Of a stretch of 64,000 nt of DNA, positions 36,754-46,479 are shown piece by piece. The DNA lies in assembly GCF_000336755.1 (NCBI RefSeq), contig NZ_AOLK01000019.1, positions 1 through 64,000 on the forward strand. The letters run 5' to 3'. The notes beneath the pieces are model-generated. The model was not told the DNA's origin and searched no databases. It saw nothing but the letters and a program-made list of their open reading frames with translations. The first letter of the stretch is position 1; each line of letters begins with the position of its first letter. The translations under genes and the position numbers were made by a program. This stretch comes from Haloferax elongans ATCC BAA-1513 (lineage in GTDB: Archaea > Halobacteriota > Halobacteria > Halobacteriales > Haloferacaceae).

Positions 36754-36872
36754 TTGTAGGATTGCCCCTACAACTTTTCATCAAAGTTGTTTGGTGGGAT
36801 CTACAACTATTGGTTACTGTTGTAGGGTCAATCCTGCAACGTTCAGTCAAAGTTGTAGGACCGACTCTGCAA
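36754..36872. promoter_or_regulatory. Iterated operator: four 20-bp inverted repeats at 33-bp period
   Basis: Four copies of TTGTAGG-N6-CC(T)RCAA-type dyads start at 36754, 36787, 36820 and 36853, exactly 33 bp apart. Copy 1 is the best dyad (TTGTAGG/CCTACAA). Copy 1 begins 30 bp before the ATPase ATG, just upstream of its TATA-like box. The 33-bp period is near three helical turns, so all copies face the same side of the DNA. The spacers between dyads share only partial similarity. Confidence 0.8.
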
Positions 36873-37162
36873 GCCACCCCGTTTGAATCAAGGGAGAAGG
36901 TTCCTCCGTTAGGGTGGGTGTGAATCTGACATTCTACGACATCACCCACGCTCGGCGCTTACTTCGGGGCCTACCCTAATTTTCGTCTCACCTTCGAGGG
37001 GAACTCCCACGTCAGCCTACAGTGCTTCTTTAGTTCTTTGAGCCGCCCGTACTGTCAGTTGTCGTCAAACTCGATGCACTCGACTGGACACCGCCAACGG
37101 AGTGGTCGTCTCCGTCGAATCCAGTGACGCAATATGGGGATATTCTACGCAATCCAGATAAC
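36873..37162. other. Spacer DNA between operator and array 2
   Basis: About 290 bp without a convincing gene. One minus-strand frame ends in RWRCPVECIEFDDN before position 37055, possibly a gene remnant, but no family is recognised. Confidence 0.3.
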
Positions 37163-37192
37163 TTGGCTCATTTACAAGGGTTCGTCTGTAGC
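37163..37192 (-). repeat. Degenerate terminal repeat of array 2
   Basis: AGGGTTCGTCTGTA (37177-37190) is intact, while the other half is lost. It lies 34 bp from the first good repeat at 37227, normal spacer length, so it is the decayed leader-distal end of array 2. Confidence 0.8.
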
Positions 37193-37226
37193 AACCGCTC
37201 AGGCCCGACCCGTCGTCGGTGACTGA

Positions 37227-38910
37227 GCTTCAACCCAACTAGGGTTCGTCTGTAACAACTGTCTGTGGGTGCCGCGAGAGTCCGATACCGTGCTTCAACC
37301 CAACTAGGGTTCGTCTGTAACTCGTTGATTCGGTCGTCGATCTCGATGTCGAAGTCGCTTCAACCCAACTAGGGTTCGTCTGTAACAGTCGAGCGTCAGC
37401 GACCCCCACCCGAGTGGTTCCTGGCTTCAACCCAACTAGGGTTCGTCTGTAACAGCTTCAGTCATTCTTCCACCTCGGCATCGGGTGCGGCTTCAACCCA
37501 ACTAGGGTTCGTCTGTAACGGGCGGCGACGGCGGGGCCGCTCGCGAGAAGGTGGACGCTTCAACCCAACTAGGGTTCGTCTGTAACACGAACTGGCCGAA
37601 CAAGCGGCAGACTTGATTCTCGCTTCAACCCAACTAGGGTTCGTCTGTAACCGGCGTCGTCCTTCGCGACGAAGTCGACGTCCTTGCGGCTTCAACCCAA
37701 CTAGGGTTCGTCTGTAACGAAGGTTCTCAACCGCGTGAGCGGGGCGAACTTCGGGCTTCAACCCAACTAGGGTTCGTCTGTAACGTGGTCGGTGGTCAAG
37801 AACTCAAATGCCCAGCATCCTGCTTCAACCCAACTAGGGTTCGTCTGTAACGTCACCGTCTCGGGGATGTTGTCGGTGAGGTCCGAGCTTCAACCCAACT
37901 AGGGTTCGTCTGTAACAATTAGTAGTTCCACAACCGGGCGAAAACAAATGCGGCTTCAACCCAACTAGGGTTCGTCTGTAACCGACGATGTCGACCTCGG
38001 CGAGCGCCTTGTAGACGCTTCAACCCAACTAGGGTTCGTCTGTAACCGCGCCCTTCCGAATCGCGTAGTCACAGCCGCACTGGCGCTTCAACCCAACTAG
38101 GGTTCGTCTGTAACGAATTGGATGGCGATGCTCAACAGGTTAGCCTCAAAGGCTTCAACCCAACTAGGGTTCGTCTGTAACGAGCCCATGGTCGTCGTCG
38201 AAGACGACCCGGACCTGTGGCTTCAACCCAACTAGGGTTCGTCTGTAACTTGTGATATCCCGACGAAGACGCCGGTTTAAGCCAGCTTCAACCCAACTAG
38301 GGTTCGTCTGTAACAAGTAACGGTGAAGCACGCCGAAAAGTCACTTCGGCGCGCTTCAACCCAACTAGGGTTCGTCTGTAACCGTCAACAGAAACGCGGA
38401 CGAATACGTTCTCGTCTTTTGCTTCAACCCAACTAGGGTTCGTCTGTAACCGTGGTGGACGTGGGGGACTGCGCGCTGACGATTTGGCTTCAACCCAACT
38501 AGGGTTCGTCTGTAACACGGTCCATTCCCACAGTGGCGGTCTGTCAAACTGCTTCAACCCAACTAGGGTTCGTCTGTAACTCGATGTGGACTGCCGGGAG
38601 ATAGCGCGCCCCGTTGCTTCAACCCAACTAGGGTTCGTCTGTAACCGCTCGAAGGCGTCGGCCCCGAGTTCGGACGTGACCGGGCTTCAACCCAACTAGG
38701 GTTCGTCTGTAACTTCCAGGGCGATGTCGACTTTGACTCCTTCGTCGAGGCTTCAACCCAACTAGGGTTCGTCTGTAACAGCGGGCGTCGCCGGAGAGCC
38801 GCAGTTCGGACAGCTTCAACCCAACTAGGGTTCGTCTGTAACTGCCCTGATTCGAAATCGTCCCGGCGTTTTCCACGGTAGCTTCAACCCAACTAGGGTT
38901 CGTCTGTAAC
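37227..38910 (-). CRISPR. CRISPR array 2, 26 repeats
   Basis: 26 copies of the same 30-bp repeat as array 1, first at 37227 and last at 38881, with spacers of about 33-40 bp. The leader is at the right end, so the crRNA strand is minus, as in array 1. All repeats begin GCTTC, including the leader-proximal one. No duplicated spacer between arrays was noticed by eye. It shares the single set of cas genes at 25.7-34.9 kb. Confidence 0.98.
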
Positions 38911-39006
38911 CATGGCCAATATGGCCACCACAGCCTTCCTACACCCCGTTCCCACTCAAGTGTTTCCGTCGACCCCCAATCACCCCCAAACCCCCGGGGG
39001 GTCGAC
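38911..39006 (-). promoter_or_regulatory. Leader of CRISPR array 2
   Basis: Nearly identical to leader 1 from the array edge to position 39006, including CATGGCCNATNTGGCCACC and the inverted repeat GTCGACCCCC (38968-38977) with GGGGGTCGAC (38997-39006). After this the sequences diverge, which sets the functional leader length at about 96 bp. Confidence 0.85.
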
Positions 39007-39129
39007 AGAGAGCGCAGACGTTTTTCACGGGCGTCGGTCCCTGCTAACCCCAGCAGGAACGCAGTCGATCACACACGACAAAAATCCGTCAACCTAACTG
39101 CCCTGAGCCAGAAGCCAACCCAACCTCCA

Positions 39130-40431
39130 ATGCAGTTCACCGACGGCGAGAAGCGACGGGCCCGCCTCATCGCGTTGGCGGCGCTCAATGCGGTCCCACT
39201 GGTTGGTGTCGTCGCCCTTGACTGGTCGCTCGTCGCGCTCCTGACTGTCTACTGGATCGAACTCGGGGTTCGGCTGACGTTTGCTGGACTCGAAGCCCTG
39301 TTTGCGGAGCGAAAACCCGAGTATGACGCAAACGGATTCTCGTGGTTGGTGACCGGTGCGCTCTCCGAGAAACGCGGGAGCATCCCCATCCCCGGCCTGC
39401 CGCTGTCGATTCAGGTCGCTAACATTCCGGGGATTGCGATTACACTCGTCATCGGGGGTCTGATGTGGCTCTTCGCTGGTGGTGTCGGCGTCGGTGGTGT
39501 TGGTGAGGCTACGGGTGCGACTCTGCAGGGCGCTGCGGCGACCTCTGCTGGACTGGGAATCATTGGCGTGACGATTGGCCGGGCCGTCGAGGCGGGCAGC
39601 TACTTCGTCACTGCCGAATACGAAGATGTCTCGGCCCACGAGCCACTTCGAGCGGCACTCATGTCGGTGGTTGGACTCGGTTCAGCACTGTTCGTCGGCG
39701 GGGGATTCGTCGTCGCGGGCGCTCCGGCCTCGTTCGTCTTGGCTGCTGTGTTCGCCGTGAAGTTGCTCGCAGACATCGTCGATGTCTACAGGGACCGACT
39801 GGAAGCATACGACGAGCAGTCGGCGGTCGAACTCGGATTCGACAGAGAAGAGTGTCCGCGTTGGGAGCCAATCGACACTGAACTCGATTCAGTTCCGACG
39901 ACAGTACGCCCGAACCGGGTGGCGTTGCTCGTCGACGGAATCGCCCGGGGGGTCCGGTCACCGGCAGCACTGGTGCCACTCGGTCTTCTCGTCGTCGTCG
40001 GACTGCTTAGTGCTGTGACTTCCGGTGGCTGGCCGGTCGGCCTATTCGTGGTTCTCGGGTCGGTTCTGGGTGGTTTTTTCGCAACCCTCGGCATCTTCGA
40101 CCGACTGTTTCGGTATCTGTGTATGGAGTATCGTATCGCCGACGCTGTCGTCGGTTCCGACCGTCTGTTCGGGCCGCAGTGGCGACTGTCGCGCGAGCAA
40201 CTCGGCGACGCAGACCGGACTCGGACTGTGGCTGACCGGTTGTTCGGGACCGAGACGGTTTGTCTCGATGTCGACGACCGCCCAATTAGGCTGCCACACA
40301 TCTCGCCGGATACTGCTGAACGTTTGGAGCAGACTGCTGAGCGTCTGGAACAGGACGCAACGCAGGCGCAGGACGCAGACCGAAGCACACAGAACGAAGT
40401 CCGAAACACGCAGGCCGAAGCACGAAAGTAA
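39130..40431 (+). CDS. Polytopic membrane protein (DUF6498-like)
   Basis: 433 residues with about seven hydrophobic segments (for example 15-40, 95-125, 170-200, 280-325). Appearance and segment pattern resemble the haloarchaeal DUF6498 membrane proteins, from memory. The C-terminal 45 residues form a hydrophilic Gln/Glu/Ala-rich coiled-coil-like tail with repeated AERLEQ. Function is unknown. It starts about 120 bp after CRISPR leader 2 and is not part of the Cas system by content. Confidence 0.7.
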   Translation: MQFTDGEKRRARLIALAALNAVPLVGVVALDWSLVALLTVYWIELGVRLTFAGLEALFAERKPEYDANGFSWLVTGALSEKRGSIPIPGLPLSIQVANIPGIAITLVIGGLMWLFAGGVGVGGVGEATGATLQGAAATSAGLGIIGVTIGRAVEAGSYFVTAEYEDVSAHEPLRAALMSVVGLGSALFVGGGFVVAGAPASFVLAAVFAVKLLADIVDVYRDRLEAYDEQSAVELGFDREECPRWEPIDTELDSVPTTVRPNRVALLVDGIARGVRSPAALVPLGLLVVVGLLSAVTSGGWPVGLFVVLGSVLGGFFATLGIFDRLFRYLCMEYRIADAVVGSDRLFGPQWRLSREQLGDADRTRTVADRLFGTETVCLDVDDRPIRLPHISPDTAERLEQTAERLEQDATQAQDADRSTQNEVRNTQAEARK

Positions 40432-40497
40432 ACAACTGACCGCTGCCATCTCACCCGGGAGCGACTGTTTCGGTACGTATCGACCATATCAACCGGT

Positions 40498-40509
40498 GAG
40501 TATATACTC
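40498..40509. promoter_or_regulatory. AT-rich palindrome before the beta-helix protein gene
   Basis: GAGTATATACTC is a perfect 12-bp palindrome, and a half copy GAGTATAT recurs about 34 bp downstream (40532). It lies about 180 bp before the next start codon. It could be a promoter TATA region or operator. Confidence 0.35.
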
Positions 40510-40686
40510 TTTTAATTCAATCTCTAATTATGAGTATATTTTATCAGTTTTGGATTCGGCACACCCAATATGGGTGGCTGCGCCGCTTTGCGACTCTCCG
40601 GGCGAAGGCAGCAGCGGAACGCCTCCTGCGACGTGTCTCAGGGGCGATACCGCGTCCAAACACCGCCGATACGCGGGGTGACCTGA

Positions 40687-43600
40687 TTGACTAGCGCGAC
40701 TGGTGCGTGGACGCGACGAACACTGAGCGTCCTCTTGGTCGTGACACTGGTCACATCGCTCGTCGCCCCAGTAGCGGTCGCTGAAACCACGGCCGACACT
40801 ACGTTCGTCGAGTCGGATATCACGGCGGATACGACGTGGTCGCCGGACGATGGTCCCTATCGGATTATTCAGGATATTCACATCGAACCCGGTGCTACGC
40901 TGACGATACGCCCCGGCACGAACGTGCAACTCGCCGAACAGATTACGCTCTCTGTGGATGGCTCGCTCGTAGTGAATGGTACCGAGGGCAGTCCGGTGGC
41001 GATTTCACGGTCGGATGGGGCCGACGCCGACCGTCGCTGGGCGAGTATTCGATACAATGGCACGGACTCCTCTCGTCTCGAGATACGAAATACGACGGTA
41101 GAAGGGGGAACGAGCGGTATTACTGTGGACAGTTCGGATGGGTCGATTACAATCGCCGATTCGACGCTGCGGGACTTTGCAGCAGCGGGGCTCTCGGTCG
41201 ACGACACCACTGCGACACCATCTATCACGGTCGAACGGTCGGCGTTCCAGAGAATCGATGGACACGCGATTCGGGCGAGTCCGTCGATGGGTGCGACCGG
41301 AGACGTGTCGCTGAGAGCGTCACCGAATGGGCGTGAGGACAGTTCGGTACACACGTTCTCCCTCGACGCCGGCGTTGGTGTCGCGTTCGATACAGTCGAG
41401 TTACAGTATCCTGACGATGCGTCGGTCGGAAACGTCGACGCGCAGAGCATCGAGCGTATCGGCCTCGACCGCAGCCGAAATGGCAGTATCGAGCGGTCCT
41501 TTAGGGAGTTCGTCACTGGTGTCTCAGTGCGGGACGACCGACTGAAAATTTCGTTCTCCCGACCGGTTCGCATCCCGAGTGACGGGCGGTTAATCGTCGA
41601 ATACGAAGATGCGGTCAATCCCCCGACGCGGGGAGTCTATCCGGTCGGAGTCGATCTGCGAAAAGGAACCATCTCACAACTCTCTGACGGCGTGCAGGCC
41701 TCGCTTGTCGTCGGTGATATCGCGTCACCGGTCGACAGGCGCACAGCGTCGAGAACGCGTGTACAGCACCTCACCGTTCGTGGCTCGACGTTCAGCCAAA
41801 TCGACGGGAACGGTATCTTCGCCGCTGCCGATACGGTTGGTCGGTTTTGGTTGGTGGACAACCAGATAGACAGGACCAACGGGAGTGGCGTTGCAATCCG
41901 CGCTGCGCGAAGCGAAACGAGCCTCTGGTACAACGAGATTTCGGCTCGTGACGCTGGCATTCAACTCGATGCCCGGTCTCACCTGTCGACGACGGGGGTA
42001 AAAAACCGGATTCACGACGCCCGGACTGGGATTCGGGTTCACCAATCCGGCGCACACCCCTCCGGGGAGGCATCGCTTTCGCTCCGCGAGAACACGGTGA
42101 CGAACAACACCGGCCACGGAGTCGGAATCACCGCACACAGCACTAAACTCGAATTCGGACTCGTCAACAACACGATACGCGACAACGGGCGCGACGGCGT
42201 CCACGCCACCGCGTGGGTGACGAGAGGAAGCAACCTCCGTGGCAATCTGCTCGAAGACAACGGCGAAGATGGGTTCGACCTCGACGGGACCGGCGTGACG
42301 AAGCTCACGCTGGCGAACAACGACGTCGTGAGAAATGCGGGTGCAGGGCTGGCGGTCCAGATGGGGGCGGCAGCCCGCGAGGTCACTGTTCAGAACAACA
42401 CGGTGAGGGATGGTGCCGGCCACGGTGTCGTCGTTCGGTCTGATCTCCTCATTCATCGGGCCGACATCAGCGAGAATCGGCTGACGAACAACGCTGGTTC
42501 TGGGCTGCTCGTTGCTAGCCCGATAACACACCGTGGCAACCTCTCGGTTGCGAACAACACCATCGCCGCCAACTCCTATGGTGTCGTCGTCCGCGGAGTG
42601 ATAGAGACCGCCATTCGAGAGAACGACATCGTCTTCAACACGAATACGTTCGCTGACCCTGTTCTGGTCGAAGACGTCGACCCGGGCACAGGGGTGTACG
42701 TTGCCGAAGGCCCAGCAGGTGCAATCGTCAACCAGGCGGAGACGTCGGTTCCCCTCGAAGAACTCGTGGCCAACCCCGAGTTGACCGAGGACCTCGTGGT
42801 GGCTCGACTCTGGGAAGACATGGTCGTCGTCTTGCGGACAGACGGGCAGAGCCACATCCGCCCTGCGGACGCAAGTGCGCTCTCGATTCGCCAAGTGACC
42901 GGGACGCTCCCGAGCGAAATCGGGATTCAAAAGACTGCTGAGGGGAGACAGAGCCACTCCATCGCCAACAACAGCATCTACGGTCATGAACGCGGGCTAA
43001 CTGTGGATATCGAGCCTCTCATCAGCGCGAACACGACGGCCCGAATCGTCGTCGACCAACTTCGGACCGTCGAGGCCGAATCCAACTACTGGGGTGCCGA
43101 GAGCGGCCCGTACCACTCCTCGATTCTACCGGCTGGCGATGGCAACCCAGTCGTCACCGAGCGCGGCTGGGTCGACTTCACGCCGTTCCGAACCACTGCA
43201 CCGGGGCCGACCTACGAGCGTCCCGTTCCCCGTCTCGAGGCACCGGCGACAGCGCCCGCAACGAGCCAATTCAGCGTCTCGGGTGCTTCCTCGACGGGTG
43301 CTCAATCGCCTATCTCCCAGTACCACTTCGTCGTGAATGGTACCGCACACACGGCACAATCCTCACCAGTGCTCGCCCTCACGATGCCTAATCAGTCGCT
43401 CGAAGTCGAGTTAGGGGTCGAAGACCGACTCGGCATCGACAGCGAGACCGTTGCGACGGCGACGGTCGGCGCAGCAGAACCGACAGCGACGCCCGGACCG
43501 ACCACGACATCGACTGCGGTGGCGACGACACAGCAGACTCAGTCGCCGACGCCGTCTGATAGTGGGCTCTTCGCCGGAGGTGGACGCGGAGGCGGTGGCC

Positions 43601-43875
43601 TCTCTGCCGTCTTAGGCTCAGTCTGGGGCCTGCTTGGTGGTGCACTCTATCTGGGTGCGTTGTTACTCGGTGGGCACGGAATGGCGCTGACCTTACGAAA
43701 GCGGTCCCCCCCGGTCAGTGGCCTCCAAATACAAGGTCTCGCGGCGGCTGGCGTCCTCGTGTGGCTCGTCGGTGGACTCCTCAGTGTTGGCCCGTTGGTC
43801 GGCGTCGGACTCGCCGCAGCAGCCTCGTGGGGTGGTCTCACTGGGGTCGCATACGTGCTCGCCACGCGGGGGTGA
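40687..43875 (+). CDS. Secreted right-handed beta-helix (NosD-like) membrane-anchored protein
   Basis: 1062 residues from a TTG start; no in-frame ATG lies near the signal. A hydrophobic signal peptide (about 10-33, ending AVAET) is followed by parallel beta-helix repeats of the NosD/PbH1 type with recurring VxNNTIxxNxxxG units (about 100-860). A beta-sandwich-like region follows (about 870-925), then a Thr/Pro-rich stretch and three C-terminal hydrophobic helices. It is likely on the cell surface, binding or modifying polysaccharide. It is much longer than NosD of nitrous oxide reductase and lacks nos neighbours, so a denitrification role is not implied. Confidence 0.8.
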   Translation: MTSATGAWTRRTLSVLLVVTLVTSLVAPVAVAETTADTTFVESDITADTTWSPDDGPYRIIQDIHIEPGATLTIRPGTNVQLAEQITLSVDGSLVVNGTEGSPVAISRSDGADADRRWASIRYNGTDSSRLEIRNTTVEGGTSGITVDSSDGSITIADSTLRDFAAAGLSVDDTTATPSITVERSAFQRIDGHAIRASPSMGATGDVSLRASPNGREDSSVHTFSLDAGVGVAFDTVELQYPDDASVGNVDAQSIERIGLDRSRNGSIERSFREFVTGVSVRDDRLKISFSRPVRIPSDGRLIVEYEDAVNPPTRGVYPVGVDLRKGTISQLSDGVQASLVVGDIASPVDRRTASRTRVQHLTVRGSTFSQIDGNGIFAAADTVGRFWLVDNQIDRTNGSGVAIRAARSETSLWYNEISARDAGIQLDARSHLSTTGVKNRIHDARTGIRVHQSGAHPSGEASLSLRENTVTNNTGHGVGITAHSTKLEFGLVNNTIRDNGRDGVHATAWVTRGSNLRGNLLEDNGEDGFDLDGTGVTKLTLANNDVVRNAGAGLAVQMGAAAREVTVQNNTVRDGAGHGVVVRSDLLIHRADISENRLTNNAGSGLLVASPITHRGNLSVANNTIAANSYGVVVRGVIETAIRENDIVFNTNTFADPVLVEDVDPGTGVYVAEGPAGAIVNQAETSVPLEELVANPELTEDLVVARLWEDMVVVLRTDGQSHIRPADASALSIRQVTGTLPSEIGIQKTAEGRQSHSIANNSIYGHERGLTVDIEPLISANTTARIVVDQLRTVEAESNYWGAESGPYHSSILPAGDGNPVVTERGWVDFTPFRTTAPGPTYERPVPRLEAPATAPATSQFSVSGASSTGAQSPISQYHFVVNGTAHTAQSSPVLALTMPNQSLEVELGVEDRLGIDSETVATATVGAAEPTATPGPTTTSTAVATTQQTQSPTPSDSGLFAGGGRGGGGLSAVLGSVWGLLGGALYLGALLLGGHGMALTLRKRSPPVSGLQIQGLAAAGVLVWLVGGLLSVGPLVGVGLAAAASWGGLTGVAYVLATRG

Positions 43876-43917
43876 CACTGGGGAAGGACTATCGTCTTTT
43901 CTGTGCTATGTTCACGT

Positions 43918-44430
43918 ATGACTATCCGCCCTGCGACCGACGCCGATACCAGTGCCATTCTCCGGGTAGCAGAACGGTCGTGGAAACACGACTACCCGGA
44001 TATTTTGACGCGTGAGACGGCTGAAACGGCTGCTCTTGACTGGTACACCCCGGAGCAGATTGCATCGGAACTCCACAAGAGCCAAGGGCAGATTCTCGTT
44101 TTTAACCGCGAGGAGACGGTCGTCGGGTTCGCACACACGACCTGGAATTACACCGAACGAGAGGGGTACATCCTCCGCATTTACGTCGACCCCGACCATC
44201 GTCGTGCGGGTATCGGACGAGCGTTACTCGAAGCGGCTCTCTCTGACCTCGACGAGAAAGGAATCGACCAAATCAACGCGATGGTCCTCGTCGCAAACGA
44301 GCCTGGAAACGACTTTTACGAACAGTTCGGGTTCGAACACGTCGACGAGAGTGAGACGACTATCGGCGACAAGTCATATCCCGAAAACAGGTACGTGCTC
44401 GAACGCCCGTTCGAACTCGCTGGCGGCTGA
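43918..44430 (+). CDS. GNAT-family N-acetyltransferase
   Basis: 170 residues from MTIRPATDADTS. The acetyl-CoA motif YVDPDHRRAGIGRALLEAAL and the C-terminal FYEQFGFEHVDE are typical GNAT features. The ATG at 43918 is chosen because RIM-type enzymes start directly before the first strand. Substrate unknown. Confidence 0.88.
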   Translation: MTIRPATDADTSAILRVAERSWKHDYPDILTRETAETAALDWYTPEQIASELHKSQGQILVFNREETVVGFAHTTWNYTEREGYILRIYVDPDHRRAGIGRALLEAALSDLDEKGIDQINAMVLVANEPGNDFYEQFGFEHVDESETTIGDKSYPENRYVLERPFELAGG

Positions 44431-44440
44431 TTAGACCTGT

Positions 44441-44818
44441 TCACCAGTGGTCTCGAAAGAGGTTGTTCAGCGATTCGATGTCTCGGCGGCCGTACGGCGT
44501 CAGTTGCGCGCCGACTTTCCGTCGCCATTCGGGAGTGATCTGTGAGTCGGAAAGTAGTTCACGTAACCGGGCGTTCAACTTCCGACCTGCCGGGTCGAAG
44601 TCGGTGAGGATGACGACCCACTCTTCGTCGATTCGAGTCGCAAACTGGACCAGTCCGCCGGCCTCCGAGCAGGTGTAGATTCGTTTCTCGAAGCCCGCGG
44701 CTCGAAGCCCAAGTCGGTCGTTTTGCCCCTCGACGATGGCGGCGTCGACGTCCTTATTCATCTCCCCAATGAGTTCGAGAAGCTCCTGCCGCCACGCCGC
44801 GTGCTCTCGGTACGTCAC
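44441..44818 (-). CDS. Small Toprim-domain protein
   Basis: 125 residues from a GTG at 44818 (MTYREHAAWRQ). The Toprim pattern is visible: conserved Glu in AAIVEGQNDRLGL and DxD in VVILTDFDPAGRKL. Such small archaeal Toprim proteins resemble the RNase M5/DnaG catalytic core; activity is unproven. A longer upstream frame would overlap the divergent aminotransferase promoter, so the GTG is preferred. Confidence 0.75.
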   Translation of the reverse strand: MTYREHAAWRQELLELIGEMNKDVDAAIVEGQNDRLGLRAAGFEKRIYTCSEAGGLVQFATRIDEEWVVILTDFDPAGRKLNARLRELLSDSQITPEWRRKVGAQLTPYGRRDIESLNNLFRDHW

Positions 44819-44947
44819 GACGCACAATCTAGGGGGCGAGCATGCGAGTACTTCACGGCCTGCAAACCTCCGGTAAAACTGCACTGGCTGACGCGACCGG
44901 TCCACAGAACCCCGTGGATTCATGTGTCAGACTATCGCACACCCGAT

Positions 44948-46111
44948 ATGACACAGCCGTCGCCATTTCCACACTCGGTCGGGAGCGACCGCGTCACAGG
45001 GATGCGTGAGTCGGTCATTCGGGAGATGACGCGCGAGGCGCACAAACACGACGCGATAAATCTGTCACAGGGTATCCCCGACGAAGACGAGACGCCACCG
45101 CGGGTGAAACAGGCAGCGAAAGACGCTATCGACACGTCGAGCCAGTACACGATTACGTGGGGGCTGCCGGAACTCCGTGACGCTGTCGCCGAACGCTACG
45201 CCGAGTGGAAAGGCGTCTCCTACGACCCGGAGACGGAAATCACGATTACGACTGGAACGAGCGAGGGAATCGTCTCCACGCTGCTCGCACTGTGTGACCC
45301 CGGCGACGGCGTCATCTACTTCGAACCGACCTACGAGAGCTACATTCCTGCCGTCCAGTTCGCTGGCGGTCAGCCGATGCCGCTCGATATCACGGATGGG
45401 CTCGAAATCGACGCCAACGAGCTTCGAGACGCCGCCGAAGACGCTTCGATTCTCATTCTCAACCACCCGCACAACCCGACGGGAACCGTCTTCTCACCCA
45501 GCGAACTCGAAGTCATCGCGGACGTCGCCGCCGCGGAAGACCTCATCGTCGTCACCGACGAAATCTACGAACACATCGTCTATACGGATGACTACGTCAG
45601 TCCGGTCGAAATCGACGGCCTCGCCGACCGAACCGTCGTCTGTACGGGGATGTCGAAGACGTACTCCGTGACTGGCTGGCGTGTCGGGTTCGTGCTCGCT
45701 CCCGAACCGCTCTCGGCCGAACTTCGGAAGGTCCACGACTACACGAGCATCTGCGCACCGACACCATTCCAGCAGGCCGGTGTGGAGGCGCTGTCGCTCC
45801 CCGACGACTACTACACTGACTTGGCTGCATCGTACGAACGCCGCCGAGAGATGCTCTACGACGGACTTCGGAGTGTCGGCTTAGACCCGGTTAAGCCGGA
45901 CGGGGCGTACTACATGCTCACCAGATACCCGACCGACGCAGACGACACCGAATTTGCGCTCCGTCTCATTCGTGAGGCTGGCGTCGCGGTCGTGCCCGGA
46001 AGTAGCTTCTACACCGAGGGGACTGCTGACTGGGTTCGGTTCACGTTCTCCCGGAACGAGGCCACCATCGAGGAAGCGATAGCCCGCCTCGACGAGAATC
46101 GGTTCTGGTAA
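44948..46111 (+). CDS. PLP-dependent aminotransferase, class I/II
   Basis: 387 residues from MTQPSPFPHSVGSDRV. Fold-type I motifs: LNHPHNPTG, TDEIYEHI, and the PLP lysine in GMSKTYSVTGWRVGF. The C-terminal WVRFTFS arginine region binds the substrate carboxylate. It probably transaminates aspartate or aromatic/branched amino acids. The ATG at 44948 is preferred over a longer frame that runs back into the Toprim gene. Confidence 0.9.
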   Translation: MTQPSPFPHSVGSDRVTGMRESVIREMTREAHKHDAINLSQGIPDEDETPPRVKQAAKDAIDTSSQYTITWGLPELRDAVAERYAEWKGVSYDPETEITITTGTSEGIVSTLLALCDPGDGVIYFEPTYESYIPAVQFAGGQPMPLDITDGLEIDANELRDAAEDASILILNHPHNPTGTVFSPSELEVIADVAAAEDLIVVTDEIYEHIVYTDDYVSPVEIDGLADRTVVCTGMSKTYSVTGWRVGFVLAPEPLSAELRKVHDYTSICAPTPFQQAGVEALSLPDDYYTDLAASYERRREMLYDGLRSVGLDPVKPDGAYYMLTRYPTDADDTEFALRLIREAGVAVVPGSSFYTEGTADWVRFTFSRNEATIEEAIARLDENRFW

Positions 46112-46245
46112 CTACAGCCCCTGACGTCGCAGTCTACTGACTTTTGAGCCGTCTCCGGCACGACAGAAGTCGCAGACGTGACTGCCACGGCGGCACATTG
46201 TCCACAATCGTTAATGTAATAAACTCCTACTCGTATGAGCTTGGT

Positions 46246-46398
46246 ATGAGTACTGACCTCACACAGGACGGGTACTCCGAGTGGTGCCCCGACTGTGGTA
46301 CGGAGATGCTATTTAGTGGAACCCAGCCCGCAGGGTTGGCACAGTTCTTCTGTGAAAACTGCCGGTATCGTCGTGACCGGTTCGTGGGCACAGACTAA
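46246..46398 (+). CDS. Small zinc-finger protein (HVO_2142-like)
   Basis: 50 residues with two CxxC pairs, CPDCG and CENC, forming a zinc ribbon. The ATG at 46246 is chosen because a TATA-like AATGTAATAAA lies about 27 bp upstream (46213-46223), fitting a leaderless transcript. It resembles the haloarchaeal small zinc fingers found next to nirK (HVO_2142 family, from memory). It is convergent with the CGCGG peptide gene. Function unknown. Confidence 0.75.
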   Translation: MSTDLTQDGYSEWCPDCGTEMLFSGTQPAGLAQFFCENCRYRRDRFVGTD

Positions 46399-46479
46399 TC
46401 CCCGCCGTCAGTCTTCGTTTTGCGTAGTTGTGAGTGCGGTCATCGCTTCGATGATTCTGAGCGTCGCGTCGGAGTCAAC

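Noticed and set aside
36737..36949. A 70-codon minus-strand frame with an 11-residue periodic sequence
   Set aside because: The periodicity comes from the 33-bp operator array, which explains the region better as regulatory DNA.
24083..38910. Short proteins with repeated RRTLVGLK or QTNPSWVEA units across both arrays
   Set aside because: These are translations of the CRISPR repeat in different frames, not proteins.
24083..38910. Self-targeting spacers against genes in this window
   Set aside because: No match was noticed by eye, but without a search this is not a claim either way.
40687..43875. Beta-helix protein as NosD of nitrous oxide reductase
   Set aside because: The NosD-type repeats occur in many surface proteins; the protein is far longer than NosD, has C-terminal membrane helices, and no nosZ, nosF or nosY is nearby.
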